Made by a program: the position numbers and the translations under genes. The notes beneath the pieces were generated by a model, which did no database searches, was not told the DNA's origin, and saw only the letters and a program-made list of their open reading frames with translations. Source: Thalassobaculum sp. OXR-137 (lineage in GTDB: Bacteria > Pseudomonadota > Alphaproteobacteria > Thalassobaculales > Thalassobaculaceae). Taken from it: DNA of 64,000 nucleotides. Of this stretch, positions 25,917 to 34,806 are shown in pieces. Positions within the stretch are counted from its first letter, which is position 1; each line of letters opens with the position of its first letter. Where the stretch lies: positions 3,394,001 through 3,458,000 of the forward strand of contig NZ_CP139715.1 of assembly GCF_034377285.1 (NCBI RefSeq). The letters are read 5' to 3'.

Positions 25917-27212
25917 CTATAAGCCCACTGCCTGGATCGCCACGCCGCCGATCGCGGCGACGGCGAGCACCTTGGCGATGCCGAAATGGAAGCGGAAGGC
26001 CAGCACCGCCGCCACGGCGAAGAGCAGCACGGCCGGGATGTTCAGGCTGGCCGGATCCGGCCAGGCGACACGCAGCCCCAGAAATTCGAGCTGACCTACC
26101 CGGTCGAAGAACACGTGCATCGCGAACCAAAGGGACAGGTTCAGGATCACGCCCACCACTGCGGCGGTGACCATGGACAGCGCCTGGCGCAGCCGGCGGC
26201 GGCCTGACAGCCAGTCGATATAGGGGGCGCCGGCGAAAATCCACAGGAAGCACGGGGCGAAGGTGACCCACAGGGCCATGGCCGCCCCCGCTACCCCGCC
26301 GGCCAGCCCGCCGACCTTCCAGGCGGCGAGGAAGCCGACGAATTCGGTCACCAGGATCAGCGGTCCCGGCGTGGTCTCGGCCAGGCCTAGCCCGTCCATC
26401 ATCTCGCCGGTGGTCAGCCAGCCCTGCTGCGCCACCACGTCCTGGGCCATATAGGCGAGCACCGCATAGGCGCCGCCGAAGGTGACCACCGCGAGCTTGG
26501 AGACGAACACGCCGATCTGCTGCATCATCCCGCCCGGATCGAGCAGAGCGGCGGCCAGCACGGGCGTCCACCACAGGACGAACCACACCGAGACGGTGGC
26601 GAGCGTCCCGCCGAGCCGCGGCGCGGTCGTGGTGGGCACGGGGGAGGCGTCCGGCCCCACCGGCTGCGCCAGGCCGAGCAGGGCGGCGGCCAGGATGATC
26701 AGCGGATAGGGCAGCGCGAGGACGAAGATCGCCACGAAGGCGAGGCCCGCCACCCACCAGTGCAGAGCCGATTTGAGCGTGCGCCGGGCGACCCGCAGCA
26801 GCGCCTCGATCACGATCACGACGACCGCCGCCTTCACGCCGAGAAACAGGGCGTCGACCAGCGGCACCTCGCCGAAGGCGGCATAGAGCGCCGCCAGCGC
26901 CAGCATCACGGCGGCGCCGGGCAGCACGAAGAGCAGCCCCGCCGCCAGCCCGCCGGCGAAACCGTGCAGCCGCCATCCGCTGTAGGTCGCGAGCTGCATC
27001 GCCTCCGGGCCGGGCAGGAGCATGCAGAAGTTCAGGCCGTTGAGAAACTGATCCTCGCTGAGCCAGCCGCGCTCCTCAACCACCTCCCGGTGCATCAGGG
27101 CGATCTGTGCCGTCGGCCCGCCGAAGGACAGCAGCCCGATCCGCAGCCACACCCGCAGCGCCGCGCCGAAGGAAGGGTTTGCCGGCACGGCGCCGTTCGT
27201 CAGGTCGATCAT
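25917..27212 (-). CDS. chrA: Chromate efflux transporter
   Basis: A 431-residue inner-membrane protein with two homologous CHR halves. Each has the family signature near its start: LLSFGGPTAQIALMHREVV in the first and VVTFGGAYAVLAYMAQDVV in the second, with PGP motifs (LLPGPEAMQLATYSGW; TTPGPLILVTEFVGFLAA). The long-chain, two-domain form exports chromate. It converges on the map gene with 7 bp between stops. Confidence 0.9.
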   Translation of the reverse strand: MIDLTNGAVPANPSFGAALRVWLRIGLLSFGGPTAQIALMHREVVEERGWLSEDQFLNGLNFCMLLPGPEAMQLATYSGWRLHGFAGGLAAGLLFVLPGAAVMLALAALYAAFGEVPLVDALFLGVKAAVVVIVIEALLRVARRTLKSALHWWVAGLAFVAIFVLALPYPLIILAAALLGLAQPVGPDASPVPTTTAPRLGGTLATVSVWFVLWWTPVLAAALLDPGGMMQQIGVFVSKLAVVTFGGAYAVLAYMAQDVVAQQGWLTTGEMMDGLGLAETTPGPLILVTEFVGFLAAWKVGGLAGGVAGAAMALWVTFAPCFLWIFAGAPYIDWLSGRRRLRQALSMVTAAVVGVILNLSLWFAMHVFFDRVGQLEFLGLRVAWPDPASLNIPAVLLFAVAAVLAFRFHFGIAKVLAVAAIGGVAIQAVGL

Positions 27213-27399
27213 GCCGCAGCCCTCCCGTCGGTGCGGCTTCCGCCGCGTGTGGCGCCGCCTGGCACTGGCGCATCATAGACCACCATGCCGGCGTCGATCT
27301 GGGCAAGCGTGCTGCATGGCGGCTCGTCGGACGGCCGGGCCGCTCCGGCGCCGGCGCCTGTAGCCGGGACGGTCGATTGAGGCCGGGGTCATGCGGGCG

Positions 27400-28074
27400 C
27401 TAAGCGACGCTGCGGCCGAGAGGCGGGGCTACCCGCTGAGCTGTGTCGCACCGGGACAGCAGACTGACCAGATCGCTCTGCCGGCAGACGCCGACCTTCT
27501 GCATGATCGATTTCAGCTGGGTGCGGACGGTGTGGATGGAGATTCCCTTGGTGCCGGCGACCTTGGCCAGGGTGTCGCCACGGACGAGACGCCGGCAGAC
27601 ATAGGCCTCGGCGTCGGTGAGTTGGAAGGCCTGTTTGAGAAACCGATGGTCCAGGTGGACCGATGGGGCGGTATCGACCGCCATGAGCATCAGCGCCCGG
27701 CCGTCGGTGCCGTCGGCCATGTCGACGGCGTGCACCGAGACGAGGAGCGCGTGATCTCGCCCGCCCCACAGGGGCACCGTTGCCGGCGTCGGCCGGATCG
27801 TCCCGTGATGGCGCACGGCGGCGATGGCGCCTTGAAGGCGCGAGTCCTCCAACGGACACACGGCTCGGATGTGGCCCCGGCGCAGGTCCAGCGGGTCGCC
27901 TGCCTCCAGAATCTGCCGGAACGCCCGGTCAGCGGCCACCGTCCGGGCATCCCTGTCGAGCACGGCGATCCCCAGGCACAGGGTAAGCAGGATATCCGGC
28001 AGGCTCCGCTGCAGGTCCTCGGGCCCGGCTGGACCGGGTGCCGCTGCCGTCGTCATCGTCGCATGCGCATTCAT
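27400..28074 (-). CDS. LuxR-family transcriptional regulator
   Basis: A 224-residue protein whose C-terminus is a LuxR/GerE HTH (LTDAEAYVCRRLVRGDTLAK, then HTVRTQLKSIMQKVGV). The N-terminal half reads like a small PAS-type sensory domain (LLTLCLGIAVLDRDARTVAA, DHALLVSVHAVDM). ATG 28074 has a GGGGGA site. It is divergent from the SARP-like activator across a 234-bp control region. No cognate kinase or acyl-homoserine-lactone synthase is nearby. Confidence 0.85.
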   Translation of the reverse strand: MNAHATMTTAAAPGPAGPEDLQRSLPDILLTLCLGIAVLDRDARTVAADRAFRQILEAGDPLDLRRGHIRAVCPLEDSRLQGAIAAVRHHGTIRPTPATVPLWGGRDHALLVSVHAVDMADGTDGRALMLMAVDTAPSVHLDHRFLKQAFQLTDAEAYVCRRLVRGDTLAKVAGTKGISIHTVRTQLKSIMQKVGVCRQSDLVSLLSRCDTAQRVAPPLGRSVA

Positions 28075-28308
28075 GATCGTTCCCCCATTTATCCACCCAG
28101 CGGCGGAACGGCAGTTCGGCGCCGTTCCGACCGTCGCTGGTTGCATTGAACGGGGTCGGCATGAAGGCCAGCGTGAAAGCAGTGTTAAAATTACCCGCAA
28201 ATCGGGATTAATTATGTAAAAATTGACCTGGGCAAGTCCTCTGGCGACGGGTCATCGATCCGGACGTCCTGGAACAGTGCAGTCGCTAGGTGGGGAGCGA
28301 CGCGTCTC

Positions 28309-30267
28309 ATGGATCCGCCGATACGACTTAGACTCCTTGGCGGCTTCGACCTTCAGGTCGACGGCGAACCCGTGCCCCGTCTTCCCCGCAAGGCGAAGGC
28401 CATGCTGGCGTATCTTGTCTTGGAGGGCGGCCGCCCGCCGGCCCGGGAAGTGCTGGGCGATCTTTTCTGGCCGGCCGCAGCGCCGACCCAGATGCGCGAC
28501 AGCCTCAGGCAAGCGCTGTTCGTAATCCGGCAACACCTGAACCCCAGGGGTGGGCGGATCGCCTTGCATCAGGGCATCCCACTACTCTTACCGGATGTGG
28601 TCGCCTGCGATGCGCGCGAGGTGGCGGAGAGCGACGACGCCATGCCGCTCGACCGGTTGCGCGCGGTGACCACGCTCTATACGGGCCCGCTGCTCAAGGA
28701 TTTCGTGCCGGTCTCTCCGGGCTTCGACGATTGGCTCGGCGTGATGCGGACCAGCCTGGAGGACCGGACGCTGCGGGCACTGCACCGTCTGGCCGGCCAC
28801 GCCCTTGCCGGCGGTGACGCCCCGCGGGCCGTCGAACTGGCGGAGCGGATGATGGGGGTCGATCCGTTGCGCGAGGACGTGCACCGCCTGCTGCTCTCGG
28901 CATTGGCGCAGGCGGGACGGCGCAGCGATGCCCTGAGATTCTTCCGGAGCATCCAGGAACTCCTGCACCGCGAGTTGCAGATCGCGCCGTCGCCGGAGAC
29001 GGTCACGCTGGCGGACGGGATCCGACAATCGCTGGATGTGCGGGCGACCGCTGCTCCCGCGGCGCCTTCTCAGGGCGGTGCGCCGGTCGTCGCTGTGCTG
29101 CCGTTCCAGCAGCTCGGCCCCGTCCAGGTGCCGCCGCATCTGGTGAACGGGATGGTGGCCGACATCATCGCGCAATTGACCGGGCTGCACGAGTTGAGCG
29201 TGATCTCCTATGGGTCCACCATGACCCTGTCGGACAGCGCCGAACCGCGGGAGGTGGGGCTCAGGCTCGGCGCTAGCTATATCCTGCGGGGCATCGTCCG
29301 CAGCGACGGAACAGTCGTGCGGCTGACCAAGGAGCTGGTGTCCGTGGCCAGCGGGTCGGCGATCTGGTCGCATATCGACGATTTCCGCAGCATGCCCTCC
29401 TTTGCTGAGCAGGACCGGATCGTCAGTCAACTCGTGAACACCCTGACGCCCCGGGTCCAGGAGGAAGAGTTGCGCCGGATCCGGGGCCGCCGTCCGCTCA
29501 GTCTGACCGTCTACGAGAAGACCCTGCTGGCGCGCCAGCTGCTCGAAACGCGGGAACTGGAGACCTTCAGAGAAGCCATCGGGATCCTGGGCGAGGTGAT
29601 CCAGGTGGAGCCTGGCTATGCCGAGGCTCATGCGCTGCTGGCGGATTGCTATGGGCTCCTTGTCGGGGAGGGCTGGTCAACCGATCGGAAGGGAGACGTC
29701 GCCCGGCTCGAGACGCATTCGACGACGGCTCTTGCCCTCGACCGGGACAATGTGAGGGCGTTGGTCTTCTACGGTCATCGCCGCGCTCTGCACCACCGCG
29801 ACTACGCAGGCGCCAAATCCATGTTCCGGCGGGCGTTGGACGTCGCGCCCAATTCCGCGCTGGCCATGCGCTGGAGCAGCTTCACCTATTCTTATGACGG
29901 CGACGCCGACGAGGCGCTGCGGCGGGCGTTTCGGGCGATGGAGCTCTCGCCGTGCGATCGCGATGCAGGCACCTTTTATTTCGCGCTCTGCGTGGCGTAT
30001 TTCACTGCCGGGGACTTCTCCGCTGCGGCCGAATGGGGGCGCCGGGCCCTGGCCGAGCGTCCCGTGCTGCGCGGCATGGCCGGCTGGGCGGCCGCCTCCC
30101 TGGCGGCGGCTGGATACCTGGACGACGCCCGCACGGTTGCCGCCGGCATCATGGCGGTATGGCCGGAGCGCCGGGTCCGGGATGTCGTAGCGAACCATCC
30201 CTATCGCGACGACCGGCTGCGCAGGCAATATGGCGACTTCCTGCGTGCCGCCGGATTCCCGGAGTGA
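28309..30267 (+). CDS. SARP/BTAD-type transcriptional activator with TolB-N-like and TPR domains
   Basis: A 652-residue regulator. Residues about 4-95 are an OmpR-like winged helix (RLRLLGGFDLQVDGEPVPRL, RQALFVIRQHL); 100-245 a bacterial transcriptional activator domain (DPLREDVHRLLLSALAQAGR, AL.FF type TPR); 255-385 a segment beginning VVAVLPFQQLG and ending in GASYILRGIVR, like the TolB N-terminal module seen in adenylate-cyclase and CadC-like regulators; 400-650 TPR-like helices (GYAEAHALLADCYGLL). ATG 28309 follows GGGAG. It starts the accessory region and is divergent from a LuxR-type gene; the adjacent PAP2 gene is a candidate target. Confidence 0.82.
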   Translation: MDPPIRLRLLGGFDLQVDGEPVPRLPRKAKAMLAYLVLEGGRPPAREVLGDLFWPAAAPTQMRDSLRQALFVIRQHLNPRGGRIALHQGIPLLLPDVVACDAREVAESDDAMPLDRLRAVTTLYTGPLLKDFVPVSPGFDDWLGVMRTSLEDRTLRALHRLAGHALAGGDAPRAVELAERMMGVDPLREDVHRLLLSALAQAGRRSDALRFFRSIQELLHRELQIAPSPETVTLADGIRQSLDVRATAAPAAPSQGGAPVVAVLPFQQLGPVQVPPHLVNGMVADIIAQLTGLHELSVISYGSTMTLSDSAEPREVGLRLGASYILRGIVRSDGTVVRLTKELVSVASGSAIWSHIDDFRSMPSFAEQDRIVSQLVNTLTPRVQEEELRRIRGRRPLSLTVYEKTLLARQLLETRELETFREAIGILGEVIQVEPGYAEAHALLADCYGLLVGEGWSTDRKGDVARLETHSTTALALDRDNVRALVFYGHRRALHHRDYAGAKSMFRRALDVAPNSALAMRWSSFTYSYDGDADEALRRAFRAMELSPCDRDAGTFYFALCVAYFTAGDFSAAAEWGRRALAERPVLRGMAGWAAASLAAAGYLDDARTVAAGIMAVWPERRVRDVVANHPYRDDRLRRQYGDFLRAAGFPE

Positions 30268-30352
30268 TGGTGAATATGAATTAGTTTATCGATTTTTCCA
30301 AAACTGTGGATACACTCTCTATGCGGGAGTTTTCTGGTGCGAGGAGGGGGCT

Positions 30353-31192
30353 ATGCGCAGAAGGGATTTCGGGAGCGAAGGCGGCGGTGAAGGCGGCGGT
30401 GAAGGCGGCGGTTTTCTGCCCCCCTATGAGTTGATCTCGAAGAAACCTCCGGGATGGCATGACATATACGCGGACGAGGAAACCGATTTCGTCGATGTGG
30501 GAGAGTTTCCCATCGCAGCATGGCATCCGTCCTATCGGGCCACTGCGATTGCCGCAGACTTTTTGTCGTCCCGGGAGTGGAAGCTAAGTTGTGATCCGGG
30601 ACAACCTGATTTGGGTGAGGCGGCGATCCGCGCCGAGCTCAAAGCGCTCGCAGGTAGTGATTTGTATGGAAATCGCGGTAACTGGATTGATGAGATAAAT
30701 GCCCAGAAGAACGACTTTTCCGGATATTTCGCCTGCCTGCTTGGTTGTTCTCCGACGTCGAGGCCGGCAACCTGGACCCTGGTTCTGTTGGGCATCGAAC
30801 TCGGAGCTCTGGTCGGCCAGTATTACAAGGGAAAGTACAAACGGGCCCGTCCGGCACAGCTGCTGACGACGCTGGCCTCGGACGTTGCGACGCCCGCACA
30901 TCCGTCCTATCCCAGCAATCATTCGCTGCAGGCTCATCTGGCTGCGAACTGCGTTTCCGCTGCGGTCGAAGCCTGTCGGGTTAACTGTGACAAGCTTGCG
31001 GCTCGGATCGGATTGTTGCGGGAGGTCGCTGGCTTGCACTATCCGAGCGACACTGCGGCCGGCATTCACGTCGCCGCCAAGGTTGCGGAACTCCTGAACG
31101 GTGTCGAAGGGTATGACGCGCTGTTGAAGGAGGCCAGATTGGAATGGCCCACCGCGGTCCGGCATCCCAATCCGATGAAGGCGGGGCAGTGA
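30353..31192 (+). CDS. PAP2/vanadium-haloperoxidase-superfamily protein
   Basis: A 279-residue protein with the three-part phosphatase signature: KYKRARP (K-x6-RP type), PSYPSNHS (PSGH type with N for G), and REVAGLHYPSD (SRxxxxxHxxxD type). This active site binds phosphate or vanadate, so it may be an acid phosphatase or a haloperoxidase relative. No signal peptide or clear membrane span is visible. The N-terminus has three near-identical GGGE units from a 12-bp repeat. ATG 30353 has a strong GAGGAGG site. GC content is lower than in the core genes. It faces the SIR2-STAND cassette tail-to-tail. Confidence 0.75.
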   Translation: MRRRDFGSEGGGEGGGEGGGFLPPYELISKKPPGWHDIYADEETDFVDVGEFPIAAWHPSYRATAIAADFLSSREWKLSCDPGQPDLGEAAIRAELKALAGSDLYGNRGNWIDEINAQKNDFSGYFACLLGCSPTSRPATWTLVLLGIELGALVGQYYKGKYKRARPAQLLTTLASDVATPAHPSYPSNHSLQAHLAANCVSAAVEACRVNCDKLAARIGLLREVAGLHYPSDTAAGIHVAAKVAELLNGVEGYDALLKEARLEWPTAVRHPNPMKAGQ

Positions 31193-31206
31193 TCACTTGT
31201 CGCTCG

Positions 31207-31252
31207 GAGGCGCGCTCCATTCGTATGTTGGCCGGGTAATGGGGAGCGCCTC
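31207..31252. terminator. Stem-loop between convergent PAP2 and 202-residue genes
   Basis: GAGGCGCGCTCC (31207-31218) can pair with GGAGCGCCTC (31243-31252) with a 2-base bulge. It lies in the 75-bp gap between convergent stops, so a shared transcript end is plausible; no T-tract is visible. Confidence 0.35.
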
Positions 31253-31267
31253 TGGAATTCGTCTGTG

Positions 31268-31876
31268 TCAGACGTAATCCTCGTCGGGAAGCAGCGCCAG
31301 CATTCGTCTGACAGATGACAAAAATGTTGGCGGATCTAAGAAAGCTAGGGGCGCCAGCTCATCAAGGCCGTATCCGGCGCTGTAGACCATTAACCGGTCG
31401 TCGGGGGGCGCAGCCGCCTGGATCCAGAGCGCCGTCAGGTAAAGTGACCTGATTTCGACAGCGGTCAGGTCGAACCCGGTTTCCTCGTCCGCGAGCGCGG
31501 ACTCCGCCAGCGCAATGGCGGAAACGAAGTCATTTACCTCGTCGCCTTCCGACAGGGTGAAACGCGCGCTGCCTTCTCCGTCCGGCGCCGATTGCACTGC
31601 CATGGCGATCGGCCTGCTGCCGGCACCGTGGATCAGCCCGCGCCAGCCCGCGAAGGCGGCCGCTTTGCGCAGGGAGGCCGAGGCCGATAGTTCATCTTCG
31701 TCGACACTGTAGAGAGCGTGCCAGGTCGACACGGCAAGAGAGGAGGGTGCAGCACCGCGCATCGCCGGCAGAAGAAAGGTACGCTGCTCGGCCCTGTCCT
31801 TGAGGTCCCGGCGTAAGTCATCCAGAATTGTAGTCGGCGGTTGAGTAAGTTGGAGTGGCATTGCTTCACTCTCCAT
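31268..31876 (-). CDS. Unrecognised 202-residue protein, partner of papain-like peptidase
   Basis: I do not recognise this family. The protein is soluble-looking, acidic and mainly helical, with no signal peptide, membrane span or metal motif; notable stretches are AFAGWRGLIHGAGSRPIAMA and VEIRSLYLTALWIQAAAPPD. Its ATG at 31876 lies 11 bp inside the end of the peptidase gene; a second ATG at 31861 has a better site (GGAGAG, 7 bp upstream) and may be the true start. Either way the two genes are translationally coupled, which suggests a complex, substrate or inhibitor relation with the peptidase; this is inference. Confidence 0.7.
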   Translation of the reverse strand: MESEAMPLQLTQPPTTILDDLRRDLKDRAEQRTFLLPAMRGAAPSSLAVSTWHALYSVDEDELSASASLRKAAAFAGWRGLIHGAGSRPIAMAVQSAPDGEGSARFTLSEGDEVNDFVSAIALAESALADEETGFDLTAVEIRSLYLTALWIQAAAPPDDRLMVYSAGYGLDELAPLAFLDPPTFLSSVRRMLALLPDEDYV

Positions 31877-32513
31877 TTGCCTGCTCGGCTAGAAAATAGC
31901 GATCGAGACCTTTCCCGACCTTCTTCCGCCAGTCGTTGATGTGCAGTTCCTTGGCTCCGACGCCGCGTGCGGGATCCCATACGGCAATCCGGTTCAGCGA
32001 GCCGTAGCCGAAGACAACCACAAAGTGCCTCAGCTTCCCCAACTCCACGCGTACCGGGAGCGGGCGTCGATGGTCGATTTCCCTCGTGCACTCCTCCCAG
32101 ACAGGTTGCTTGGTCGGCACGTGCCGGTACGGCAGGCGGACGGTTTCCAAAGCCGCCGACAGATAGCCCCACTTGTTGCAGCGGCTGTCGCGGCTGGCTC
32201 CGGCGCCGCAGCAGTCGCCATCCGGGTGCTGTCCGCAGGCCACCTCGCACTGGGTCCACCGCTGGCGGGATGGGTGATGCGGCCGGCTTCTGAGCCAGTA
32301 TTCGTTCACCGCGACCGCTACGGCCGCCCAGCACCATTTCGTCTGTTCCTGCTCGCGGGCGCCGTCGAGGAACCCCTCCAGCACATGGTAGCCGGGTGGG
32401 GGCGTCCAGAGGATCGTCTCCTTCAGCCTCTTGAGAAAACCGAAGAGTCCGGCTTCCGGATCCGGCAGCCCGAGCGGCGTAAGCGATGCCTGTATGATAG
32501 ATGGTAATGTCAT
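31866..32513 (-). CDS. Papain-like cysteine peptidase (C39/C70-like, WCWAA motif)
   Basis: A 215-residue protein with a papain-fold active site: oxyanion glutamine Q55 and catalytic C61 in QEQTKWCWAAVAVAV, histidine H163 in LRHFVVVFGYG and D180 in AVWDPA. A cysteine cluster (TQCEVACG, DCCGAG, CNKWGYL) matches the AvrRpt2-like papain group. No signal peptide is seen. The ATG has a GGGGGAGA site lying in the target-site duplication of the IS21 element, whose end is only 12 bp upstream, so the native promoter has been separated from the gene. Probably the third gene of the SIR2-STAND cassette. Confidence 0.76.
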   Translation of the reverse strand: MTLPSIIQASLTPLGLPDPEAGLFGFLKRLKETILWTPPPGYHVLEGFLDGAREQEQTKWCWAAVAVAVNEYWLRSRPHHPSRQRWTQCEVACGQHPDGDCCGAGASRDSRCNKWGYLSAALETVRLPYRHVPTKQPVWEECTREIDHRRPLPVRVELGKLRHFVVVFGYGSLNRIAVWDPARGVGAKELHINDWRKKVGKGLDRYFLAEQANGE

Positions 32514-32586
32514 GGATCTCCCCCGTGTTGATACCGGAGTGAATCTCCCCAGAACCGCCGTTTGAAAATTCCCCAGTTGGCGTGTC

Positions 32587-32620
32587 GCCGGTCATCCGGG
32601 GCGCGCCCCGGATGACCGGC
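32587..32620. repeat. Perfect 34-bp palindrome in the IS21 leader
   Basis: GCCGGTCATCCGGGGCG is followed immediately by its exact complement. It lies between the left terminal repeats and istA and could fold into a long hairpin blocking read-in transcription. Its arm resembles the arm of the intergenic repeat at 15109-15223. Confidence 0.8.
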
Positions 32621-32668
32621 GGCGGCGAGTTGCCGATGCTCCTCTCGGTCGGCGAGAGGAGTTCGGCG

Positions 32669-33937
32669 GTGATCAAACTGGGAGAGATGCTCATGATCTT
32701 GGAACTGCATCGGCAGGGGCTGTCTATATCGGCGATCGCACGGGAGAGCGGGTTCGACCGCAAGACCGTTCGTCGCTACATCGAGCGCGGCCTGGAGCCA
32801 CCGAGCTATGGCCCACGCAGGCCACGGTCACGTCTGCTGGATCCGTACACCCCCTATCTGCGCGAACGCGTGATGACGTGGCCTGGCCTGACCGGCGCCC
32901 GGCTGCTGCGAGAATTGCGGGACCTCGGCTATAGCGGCGGCTATACGGCGGTGACGGATTATCTGCGTGATATCCGTCCCGCGCCGACACCGGGTTATGA
33001 GATCCGCTTCGAGACACCTCCCGGTCAGCAAGGACAGGTCGACTTTGCTCAGTTCCAGGTGGTGTTCACCGATGAGCCGGAACAGCCGCGGATCGTGTGG
33101 CTGTTCTCGCTGGTCCTGGGGCATAGCCGCCTGATCTGGGCACGGTTCGTCGCCCATCAGGACCTAGCGACAGTGCTGCGCTGCCACGTCGCCGCCTTCG
33201 ACGCGATCGGCGGCGTGCCACGCGAGCTTCTCTACGACCGCATGAAGACGGCGGTGATCGGCGAAGCTGCTGACGGGGAGCCGCGCGGCATCGTCTACAA
33301 CAGGGCCCTTGTGGATCTGGCCCGCCACTATGGCTTCCACCCGCGCGCGTGCCAGCCCTACCGGGCCAAGACCAAGGGCAAGGTCGAGCGGCCGTTCCGA
33401 TACATCCGCGAGGACTTCTTCTTGGCCCGTTCGTTCCGCAACCTGGACGATCTGAACGAGCAGCTGCGGCGCTGGCTGGACAGTGTCGCCAATCCCAGGG
33501 TGCATGCCACAACCCGGCGGGTCGTGAACGAGGCGTTCGCCGAGGAGAAGCCGCACCTGCTGGTTCTGCCTCTGGCGCCGTTCCGCTCCGTACTACGTCT
33601 GGAGCGACGGATCTCCCGGGAAGGGATGGTAAGCGTCGGTGGCAACTTCTACAGCGTTCCGGATGCCACCCGGCGGCGCACGGTCGAGGTGCACACGCTC
33701 GCCCAGGAGATCAGGATCTTCGAGGACGGCACGTTGATCGCGACCCATCCGGTCCTGGAAGGCCGCCACCAGCGCCGGGTGGCTCCTGGACACCGAAAAG
33801 GAGGGGGCTCCACAGGACGAAGACGTGGAGCCGACGGAGATGTGGTCGTCAGCCGAACCGGCGACGTGGTCGCTCAGCGCTCCCTGGAGTTCTACGACGC
33901 TGTCGCTCGCCGTCTTGCCCGGGAGTGCCGGTCATGA
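32669..33937 (+). CDS. istA: IS21-family transposase IstA
   Basis: A 422-residue DDE transposase. An N-terminal HTH (LHRQGLSISAIARESGFDRK) precedes the integrase core with catalytic residues in QVDFAQ, LLYDRMKTAV and KGKVERPFRY. The GTG at 32669 is chosen for the AGGAG site 7-8 bp upstream and the family-like start VIKLGEMLMILEL. The stop overlaps the istB start (ATGA). It looks intact. Confidence 0.9.
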   Translation: MIKLGEMLMILELHRQGLSISAIARESGFDRKTVRRYIERGLEPPSYGPRRPRSRLLDPYTPYLRERVMTWPGLTGARLLRELRDLGYSGGYTAVTDYLRDIRPAPTPGYEIRFETPPGQQGQVDFAQFQVVFTDEPEQPRIVWLFSLVLGHSRLIWARFVAHQDLATVLRCHVAAFDAIGGVPRELLYDRMKTAVIGEAADGEPRGIVYNRALVDLARHYGFHPRACQPYRAKTKGKVERPFRYIREDFFLARSFRNLDDLNEQLRRWLDSVANPRVHATTRRVVNEAFAEEKPHLLVLPLAPFRSVLRLERRISREGMVSVGGNFYSVPDATRRRTVEVHTLAQEIRIFEDGTLIATHPVLEGRHQRRVAPGHRKGGGSTGRRRGADGDVVVSRTGDVVAQRSLEFYDAVARRLARECRS

Positions 33938-34806
33938 GCGCTCCAGGTGATCTGACCCCGTCGACCCTGGAGCGGATCCGCCACGATCTGGTCGGTCTGA
34001 AAATGCCACGCGCCCTGGAAGCCCTCGATCAGGTCGTGCGCCGCCTCGAGCACGGGGAGATCGGTGCTCTGGAGGCCATCGACATGCTGCTCGCCGAGGA
34101 ACTGACCCTGCGCGAGAACAGCCGCATCAAGACGGCCCTGCGCATGGGCCGACTGGCGACCATCAAGACGCTCTCAGGGTTCGACTTCTCCTTCCAGCCG
34201 TCGCTCGACCGCGATCGTATCCTCACCCTCGCACAACTCGGCTTTATCGGTCGCTGCGAGGTCGTCCACTTCCTCGGCCCGCCCGGCACCGGCAAGAGCC
34301 ATCTGGCCATCGCCCTCGGCGTCGAGGCGGTGAAGGCAGGGCGCAGTGTCTACTTTTGCACACTCGCCGACCTGCTCGGGCAACTCGCCCGCGCCGAGCG
34401 CGAGGGACGGCTGACGGAACGCATACGCTTCTTCTGTCGACCGGCTCTGCTGATCGTTGACGAGATCGGCTACCTGCCCGTCGTTCCTGGGGGTGGCAAC
34501 CTGTTCTTCCAGCTGGTCAACGCCCGATACGAGCGTGGTGCGATGGTCCTGACCTCCAACCGCGGCTTTGCCGAATGGGGCGAGGTGTTCGGAGACCCGG
34601 TCGTCGCCACCGCACTCCTCGACCGCCTGCTGCATCATGCTCTGGTCATCCAGATCGAAGGCTCCAGCTACCGGTTGCGCCAGCACGCCGACCTCATGCC
34701 CGAGCACGTCCGCTCCAAGGCTACCATCACACCGCCGACCCCAGCACCGCTACGACGGCCAAGGGGACGGCCGCCCAAAAACGACCACATCACCGCGACA
34801 ACCTGA
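33934..34806 (+). CDS. istB: IS21-family helper ATPase IstB
   Basis: A 290-residue AAA+ ATPase that directs IstA to its target. Walker A is GPPGTGKSHLAIALG, Walker B LLIVDEIGYLPV, and sensor-like TSNRGFAEWGEVF follows. The ATG overlaps the istA stop by 4 bp. Full family length, apparently intact. Confidence 0.92.
   Translation: MSAPGDLTPSTLERIRHDLVGLKMPRALEALDQVVRRLEHGEIGALEAIDMLLAEELTLRENSRIKTALRMGRLATIKTLSGFDFSFQPSLDRDRILTLAQLGFIGRCEVVHFLGPPGTGKSHLAIALGVEAVKAGRSVYFCTLADLLGQLARAEREGRLTERIRFFCRPALLIVDEIGYLPVVPGGGNLFFQLVNARYERGAMVLTSNRGFAEWGEVFGDPVVATALLDRLLHHALVIQIEGSSYRLRQHADLMPEHVRSKATITPPTPAPLRRPRGRPPKNDHITATT

Noticed and set aside
32582-32668. Longer N-terminus for IstA beginning in the palindrome
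   Set aside because: The added residues are encoded by the terminal-repeat/palindrome region; GTG 32669 has a better ribosome site and the family N-terminus.
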